37,095 bases of DNA from CAZFQG01 sp964520785 (GTDB taxonomy: Bacteria > Planctomycetota > Planctomycetia > Pirellulales > Thermoguttaceae), in NCBI GenBank assembly GCA_964520785.1, contig CAZFQG010000041.1:1-37095 (forward strand), written 5' to 3'. This document shows positions 33,330 through 37,095 of this stretch, one piece after another. The notes under the pieces were generated by a model, which had not been told where the DNA came from, did not search any database, and worked only from the letters and a program-made list of their open reading frames with translations. A program made the position numbers and the translations under genes. Positions within the stretch are counted from its first letter, which is position 1, and every line of letters begins with the position of its first letter.

Positions 33330-34422
33330 ACGGGTCAAGCTGGGCCATTTGGACCGCATGACGGATTCCGCGGGTTTGATCCAACATGGTATTTACAGCA
33401 TCCCACGGCGCGAGAGCGGCTACACCACCGATGACAACGCCCGGGCCTTGCGACTGTGCGCGCGACTTTGGGAGCAGCAGCCGGACGATCGCATGCTCGG
33501 CCGAGTGACGACCTATTTGAGCTTCTTGGAGCATGCTCGTTGCCCTGTCCGCGGTTTCCACAATTTCTTGAGCTATCAGCGCGACTGGCTGGATGTCGAA
33601 GGCACCGGCGATTGCCAGGGCCAAGCATTCCTGGCCCTGGCTGAAGTGCTCGGCAGCAGCCTCCCCGAGGGATGCCGCATGTTGGCGCGCGAGTTGATCG
33701 ATGCGGTTACGCCCGCACTGGCCGACTTACGGAGCTTGCGGGCGCAGGCGTACGTAATCTTGGCTTGGGAGCGTCTATCGATTTCGGTGGTGAAAGACCT
33801 TGAGCGGATCGAGAAGGTTGCCCGATCGGCGGCGGAGCGACTGATGGAATGCTACCGTCGTTCGCAGCGGGCTGATTGGCCTTGGTTCGAGTCGCGGATG
33901 ACTTACGCAAACGCGGTCTTACCGCATGCCCTCTTCGTTGCGGCGCGGTGTTGGCCCGAGACGGAGTTTCTTGGCGTGGCGGAAGCTACGTTTGCCTTCT
34001 TGGACCGCGAGACGACCGTCGGAGACATCTTCTGGCCGGTCGGAAATAGCGATTGGTACCCCCATGGAGAAGAGAAATCGGCGTACGATCAGCAACCCTT
34101 GGAGGCCAGCACCATGGCGGAGGCCGCGTTGGCCGGATTTGCCTTGTCGAGCGACGAGAGCTACTTGGCGGCGTTCCGTCGCGCACGAAATTGGTTTCAC
34201 GGCCACAACAGCCTCAAACTGCCCCTTGTCGATGTTCGCCGCGGCGCCTGTTATGACGGTCTGCAGCCTTCGGGCGTGAATCGGAACGAAGGGGCGGAAT
34301 CCATGCTTGCCTATTTATGGACGGAATTGAACGGAAAGGACCCCTCTTTATGCGTCAAGAACCACACGGGACCGCGGCGTATGCCGATTTGTTCCATCGC
34401 CACGGCGACAATCCCATCCTGA
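33316..34422 (+). CDS. Alpha-toroid protein found next to GT4 and GH130 genes
   Basis: The 368-residue product is mostly helical with GYTTDDNARALRLCARL near the start, HNFLSYQRDWLD, WPWFESRMTYANAVLPHALF and GHNSLKLPLVDVRRGACYDGL near the end, the pattern of an (alpha/alpha)6 barrel often fused or adjacent to GT4 transferases. It is cytoplasmic by composition. A strong AGGAGGT precedes ATG 33316. It overlaps the transferase upstream by 14 bases and the GH130 gene downstream by 73 bases; the last 30 or so residues (from about NGKDPS) look unconserved, so the natural stop may have been lost. Activity unknown; processing of a mannoside is inferred from GH130. Confidence 0.7.
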   Translation: MRVNERVKLGHLDRMTDSAGLIQHGIYSIPRRESGYTTDDNARALRLCARLWEQQPDDRMLGRVTTYLSFLEHARCPVRGFHNFLSYQRDWLDVEGTGDCQGQAFLALAEVLGSSLPEGCRMLARELIDAVTPALADLRSLRAQAYVILAWERLSISVVKDLERIEKVARSAAERLMECYRRSQRADWPWFESRMTYANAVLPHALFVAARCWPETEFLGVAEATFAFLDRETTVGDIFWPVGNSDWYPHGEEKSAYDQQPLEASTMAEAALAGFALSSDESYLAAFRRARNWFHGHNSLKLPLVDVRRGACYDGLQPSGVNRNEGAESMLAYLWTELNGKDPSLCVKNHTGPRRMPICSIATATIPS

Positions 34423-35360
34423 CGGCCCAAGACTGGCCGTATCCGGCCCACTCGGTGTTCAACGCCGGCGCGTGTCAGTTGGGCAAGGAGACGGTTCTGC
34501 TCGTCCGAGTGGAGGACCGCCGGGGACATTCGCATCTGACCGTGGCCCGAAGCTACGACGGCGTGTCGGACTGGCGGATCGACTTGAAGCCCAGCTTCGC
34601 GCCCGATCCGGCGAAATATCCGGAAGAGGCGTGGGGCCTGGAAGATGCTCGCCTGACATGGGTGGAGGATCGCGGCCGATGGATCATCGCCTACACGGCC
34701 TACTCGCCCAGCGGACCGCTCGTGTCGTTGGCCGAGACGAGGGACTTCACCTCGTTCCACCGGCTCGGTCCGGTCATGCCCCCCGAGGACAAGGACGCGG
34801 CCGTCTTTCCGCGCCGGTTCGCGAACCGGTACGCGATGATTCATCGTCCGGTCTCGCCGGGGAGTTCTGGATCCCATATCTGGCTTTCTTTCTCACCCGA
34901 TCTGAGGCACTGGGGAGATCACCACGTTCTCTTCCACGCGAGGCGAGGCGCGTGGTGGGATGCCAACAAGATCGGCCTGAGCCCTCCCCCTTTGGAAACC
35001 CCGGAGGGCTGGTTAGTACTTTACCACGGAGTCCGAGTAACCGCCGGCGGCTGTCTGTACCGACTGGGCCTGGCTTTACTCGACTTGGAGAACCCCTGTC
35101 AGGTTCTTCGGCGTAGCGACGAGTGGATATTTGCGCCGGAGTTGTCCTACGAGCGACAGGGGGACGTCAACGGCGTAGTGTTTCCCTGCGGCTGGATTCT
35201 AGACAAGCCGACCGGCGTCATTCGCCTTTATTACGGGGGCGCCGACACGTGCCTGGCCCTGGCCACCGCTCGACTTTCCGACGTGCTGGACTATCTTCGA
35301 ACGTGTCCCGCCCCCCCGGCACTTAAGTATGGGCGAATCACCGTACCGGACGACGAGTAA
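34350..35360 (+). CDS. GH130-type mannoside phosphorylase/hydrolase
   Basis: This is a 336-residue five-bladed propeller. Family markers: HRHGDNPILTAQDWPYPAHSVFNAGA at the start, VRVEDRRGHSHLTVARS, WGLEDARLTWVEDRGRWI with the catalytic acid Asp (about D99), then AAVFPRRFANRYAMIHRP, and YHGVRVTAGGCLYRLGLALLDL. GH130 enzymes are beta-mannoside phosphorylases or beta-1,2-mannosidases; which is not decided here. ATG 34350 is chosen with AAAGGA upstream; the frame is open to 34317. There is no signal peptide, so intracellular action is expected, with the neighbouring GT4 and alpha-toroid proteins. Confidence 0.88.
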   Translation: MRQEPHGTAAYADLFHRHGDNPILTAQDWPYPAHSVFNAGACQLGKETVLLVRVEDRRGHSHLTVARSYDGVSDWRIDLKPSFAPDPAKYPEEAWGLEDARLTWVEDRGRWIIAYTAYSPSGPLVSLAETRDFTSFHRLGPVMPPEDKDAAVFPRRFANRYAMIHRPVSPGSSGSHIWLSFSPDLRHWGDHHVLFHARRGAWWDANKIGLSPPPLETPEGWLVLYHGVRVTAGGCLYRLGLALLDLENPCQVLRRSDEWIFAPELSYERQGDVNGVVFPCGWILDKPTGVIRLYYGGADTCLALATARLSDVLDYLRTCPAPPALKYGRITVPDDE

Positions 35361-35585
35361 AATTCGCGACCGAAACCGAGGTGCCATGTCTCGGACACAC
35401 AATCGCAAACGGGGACGCGACGCTGGGGAGGTCCGGCGGGCGCCCGTCATGCACACCATCAATACTCCCTCATTTAGGTTAATACTCAAGCGGGGTCCCG
35501 TATGTCGAAAAAAATCGGTCGTCGGATATTCTGCGTCACTCCAGAAAAAATGGTACCAAATAGCAAAGAAAGGGGAAAAGACCCA

Positions 35586-35613
35586 TTGTGTTTCCTTTCG
35601 ACTGCCGTATACT
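35586..35613 (+). promoter_or_regulatory. Sigma70-like promoter of the copy-2 RNA
   Basis: TTGTGT (35586-35591) and TATACT (35608-35613) have a 16-base spacer, in the same position relative to GGAAGAG as in copy 1. Confidence 0.6.
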
Positions 35614-35723
35614 TATAGTGTTGGAAGAGGCGACAACTGTATAGTTGCGCGACTTCTCCATCGAGTTTGTCGGATGACTAAATTAAGAGCAACCCGGCCC
35701 TGCCGGGGGGCTCGTTAAAGAGT

Positions 35724-35873
35724 AAGCCGACGTGGACGAACNNNNNNNNNNNNNNNNNNNNNNNNNNNNNNNNNNNNNNNNNNNNNNNNNNNNNNNNNNN
35801 NNNNNNNNNNNNNNNNNNNNNNNNNNNNNNNNNNNNNNNNNATCTTCGGATGTCCGACCACGTCGGCTTTTTT
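35724..35873 (+). terminator. Intrinsic terminator, copy 2 (contains the assembly gap)
   Basis: The arms AAGCCGACGTGG and CCACGTCGGCTT are identical to copy 1; six T follow at 35868-35873. The N run falls between GACGAAC and ATCTTCGG, directly beside the UUCG loop. Confidence 0.7.
35742..35841. other. Assembly gap (100 N)
   Basis: There are exactly 100 N, a conventional size for a gap of unknown length. Joining the two flanks directly reproduces copy 1 base for base at this point, so the true missing length may be zero, or the join may be wrong because the sequence is repeated. Confidence 0.95.
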
Positions 35874-35930
35874 CGTTCTTGGAAGCCCCAGGGGACGCAC
35901 ATGTTTCCCCGTCTTCGAGGAGAGAAGGAT

Positions 35931-36188
35931 ATGAGACACGACAATCTGTTGACAGAATCCGGCGCGCAATATGCGGAAGCCTACATGGCACACTATACAC
36001 GACGCGATTTGCCCGCGGCCCTTGGGCTCTATAGGAAGGTCATAACCGAATACCCGGACACGCAAGAAGCGGTTAATTCCCGGATGCAACTCCGGAACAT
36101 CGTGAACGCGTCGGTCCCCGAAGAGGAAATCCTGGAAGCCGAGATGGATATGGCTCTGGCACACCTTGAGCCCGCGAGTCGCGTCTGA
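35931..36188 (+). CDS. Small TPR-like protein
   Basis: This encodes 85 residues, all helical, with one TPR-like unit: AYMAHYTRRDLPAALGLYRKVITEYPDTQEAVNSRMQLRNIV. The remaining tail is acidic (PEEEILEAEMDMALAHLEP). Purine-rich GAGGAGAGAAGGAT immediately precedes the ATG. It lies between the copy-2 RNA block and the second mpsC gene. Probably a protein-interaction module; no partner can be named. Confidence 0.65.
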   Translation: MRHDNLLTESGAQYAEAYMAHYTRRDLPAALGLYRKVITEYPDTQEAVNSRMQLRNIVNASVPEEEILEAEMDMALAHLEPASRV

Positions 36189-36330
36189 TCGCATTTGTAA
36201 TGCGGCGATATCCGGCGGAAGCCGCAATGGAGGTATTCCTGGCGTAACGCCGCGGGGTGTTCTGCAGCGTCGGTCTTGAAATAAGTGTTTCGCGATGCTC
36301 GATGTCCGCAAATGAAAAAGAAGGTGTCCC

Positions 36331-36744
36331 ATGAATAGATTCAATCCAACCATGGCGGAGCGGGTTGCCCAGGCGATCAGCGAGTTTCAAGAAAAGCGGA
36401 CCGGCTACCCGCCCAAGGCCGTTACCTTGGTCCTCAGCGACGAAACGCTGGTCGTTACCCTGCATGACGCGCTTTCACCGGCCGAAAAGACCCTGGCCGG
36501 CACCCCCGAGGGGGCCGCCCAGGTGCAGGAGTTTCATCGGCAGCTCTTCGCGAGTTCCGTCGATTTGTTGCGGGAAGAGATCAAACGCCTCACCGGAATC
36601 GCCGTGGGCGAGTCGGCGGCGGAGGTAGAAACGGCGACCGGAGCGGTCGTACATGCTTTCACGAGCGGCACGATGGTACAGGTGTTCCGTCTTGCCGGAA
36701 GAATCTCTCAGGAAGCCTGGAGCGGAAGTGGGCCGAGTGATTAA
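36331..36744 (+). CDS. MpsC-family protein (DUF2294), copy 2
   Basis: This 137-residue product follows the same layout as the minus-strand copy at 28204: N-terminal helix MAERVAQAISEFQEKRTGYPPKAVTLVLSDETLVVTLHDALSPAEKTLA, then LLREEIKRLTGIAVGESAAEV and a last strand MVQVFRL. The two copies are clearly divergent rather than recent duplicates. AAGAAGGTG lies a few bases before the ATG. csrA follows after 23 bases and is probably co-transcribed. The 142-base gap before it contains a CGCATT/AATGCG hairpin (36191-36205) without a T-tract. Confidence 0.72.
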   Translation: MNRFNPTMAERVAQAISEFQEKRTGYPPKAVTLVLSDETLVVTLHDALSPAEKTLAGTPEGAAQVQEFHRQLFASSVDLLREEIKRLTGIAVGESAAEVETATGAVVHAFTSGTMVQVFRLAGRISQEAWSGSGPSD

Positions 36745-36767
36745 TCAGGAGAAACGGAGGTTGTGCG

Positions 36768-37037
36768 ATGTTAGTTTTGTCAAGGAGGAGTCGGGAATCG
36801 GTAGTGATCGGTGGAAGCGACGGGCTACACCGCCTGCTGAAGGTAACGGTGCTCGATATCCGTGGTACCCAGGTGAGACTGGGGTTCGAAGTCGACGCCG
36901 ACATTCCCGTTCATCGCCTGGAGGTATGGGAACGGATCAACGGAAACGGTCAGGTAGTCTGGCCGGCCGGCGAGCTGATCGACGAAACGGCGAAAACGAA
37001 CGGCGCTCGAATGGAGCGTCGGTTGAAGAGAAACTGA
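36768..37037 (+). CDS. csrA: Carbon storage regulator CsrA, long form
   Basis: This 89-residue RNA-binding dimer blocks or stabilises mRNAs by binding GGA motifs. The N-terminus MLVLSRRSRESVVIGG, central KVTVLDIRGTQVRLGFEV and VHRLEVWERI are the conserved strands; the key RNA-contacting Leu4 and the Arg of VHR are kept. It is longer than the roughly 60-residue E. coli protein, with a C-terminal extension (about 60-89) ending in a basic RMERRLKRN. The leader contains two GGA triplets (in GGAGAAACGGAGG) at the ribosome site, compatible with autoregulation. It follows mpsC copy 2 by 23 bases. Nothing is visible from 37038 to the window end. Confidence 0.9.
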   Translation: MLVLSRRSRESVVIGGSDGLHRLLKVTVLDIRGTQVRLGFEVDADIPVHRLEVWERINGNGQVVWPAGELIDETAKTNGARMERRLKRN

Positions 37038-37095
37038 ATCTTTTGGGTCCTCACCAGAATTTGTGGGCATTGGAAGGTTGTTTCCTGGGGGCCCG

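Larger units (their letters stand above)
35620..35873 (+). ncRNA. Candidate small RNA or attenuating leader, copy 2
   Basis: Same architecture as copy 1: a variable 5' hairpin (CAACT/AGTTG around GTAT, extended by GCG/CGC, 35628-35650), the conserved ACTTCTCCATCGAG region, hairpin GAGC...GCTC (35687-35713), and terminator arms 35724-35735 and 35858-35869. The 5' hairpin differs in sequence from copy 1 but both can pair there. Real length without the N is about 154 nucleotides. The small TPR-like gene starts 57 bases after the T-tract. Confidence 0.55.
35467..35880 (+). repeat. Promoter/structured-RNA/terminator block, copy 2 (interrupted by N)
   Basis: This is a direct repeat of 28595-28906. 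It is nearly identical from GACTTCTCCATCGAG to the T-tract apart from the 100 N, with a few substitutions (for example AGGAGC becomes AAGAGC). The left end also repeats the leader of mpsC copy 1, although no mpsC coding frame follows it here on the minus strand. The stretch 35361-35466 shows nothing else. Confidence 0.8.

Noticed and set aside
35199..35489. Minus-strand 96-codon frame starting in the repeat block
   Set aside because: Its start region is the mpsC-like leader, but the body is antisense to the GH130 end and unlike MpsC.
36191..36205. CGCATT-TGT-AATGCG hairpin after the TPR-like gene as a terminator
   Set aside because: No T-tract follows and the stem is only six pairs; the downstream mpsC/csrA genes may be read from the same transcript.
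1..37095. CRISPR arrays, tRNA or rRNA genes
   Set aside because: No regularly spaced repeats with unique spacers and no tRNA-like cloverleaf or conserved rRNA segments were seen; the only long repeat is the two-copy block.

Overview
The window looks like a draft-genome scaffold from a GC-rich planctomycete or close PVC relative. The evidence is family content: a WXXGXW-repeat protein, a DUF4838 protein, two secreted BNR proteins (one with a Tat signal), an orphan ParA, paired MpsC proteins and a long-tailed CsrA. No rRNA or tRNA gene was seen, so the phylum is an inference. A run of exactly 100 N at 35742-35841 marks a scaffold join.

Layout. (1) 1-10175, all on +: a Wzx/Wzy-type exopolysaccharide or O-antigen locus. 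It holds a small membrane ORF in two copies, a broken methyltransferase, an FkbM methyltransferase, a Wzy-like polymerase, a Wzx flippase, two GT4 and one GT2 glycosyltransferases, two more SAM methyltransferases and a UDP-sugar epimerase. Genes are tightly packed, several with 4-base overlaps. (2) 10341-13886, +: two secreted BNR/Asp-box proteins flanking ruvA. (3) 14055-19939, -: a complete Na+/H+-pumping ferredoxin:NAD+ oxidoreductase operon in the order rnfCDGEAB, led by a small two-TM CxxCxxC protein. A candidate promoter and operator-like palindromes lie upstream. (4) 20271-22646: a single-domain response regulator, two coupled small membrane genes and an orphan ParA. (5) 23084-27242: a secreted DUF4838 protein facing SppA. 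(6) 27243-28206: a decayed region with a frameshifted GH43-like relic and a MITE-like element with 15-bp terminal inverted repeats.

(7) 28204-37037: a stress and envelope cluster. It contains MpsC, a DUF1328 peptide, a receiver-like protein with Glu at the phosphorylation site, a WXXGXW protein and a YflT-like stress protein. These are followed by a GT4 / alpha-toroid / GH130 mannoside module, a TPR-like small protein, a second MpsC and CsrA.

The most interesting signal is a roughly 300-bp block present twice in the same orientation (28595-28906 and 35467-35880), near either end of cluster 7. Each copy has a sigma70-like promoter with 16-bp spacing, about 150 nt of conserved structured non-coding sequence and a very strong intrinsic terminator with a cUUCGg loop. 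It looks like a duplicated small RNA or attenuating leader. Copy 1 carries five GGA triplets, and csrA lies about 0.9 kb beyond copy 2, so CsrA binding is a testable idea. The N gap sits at the terminator apex of copy 2.
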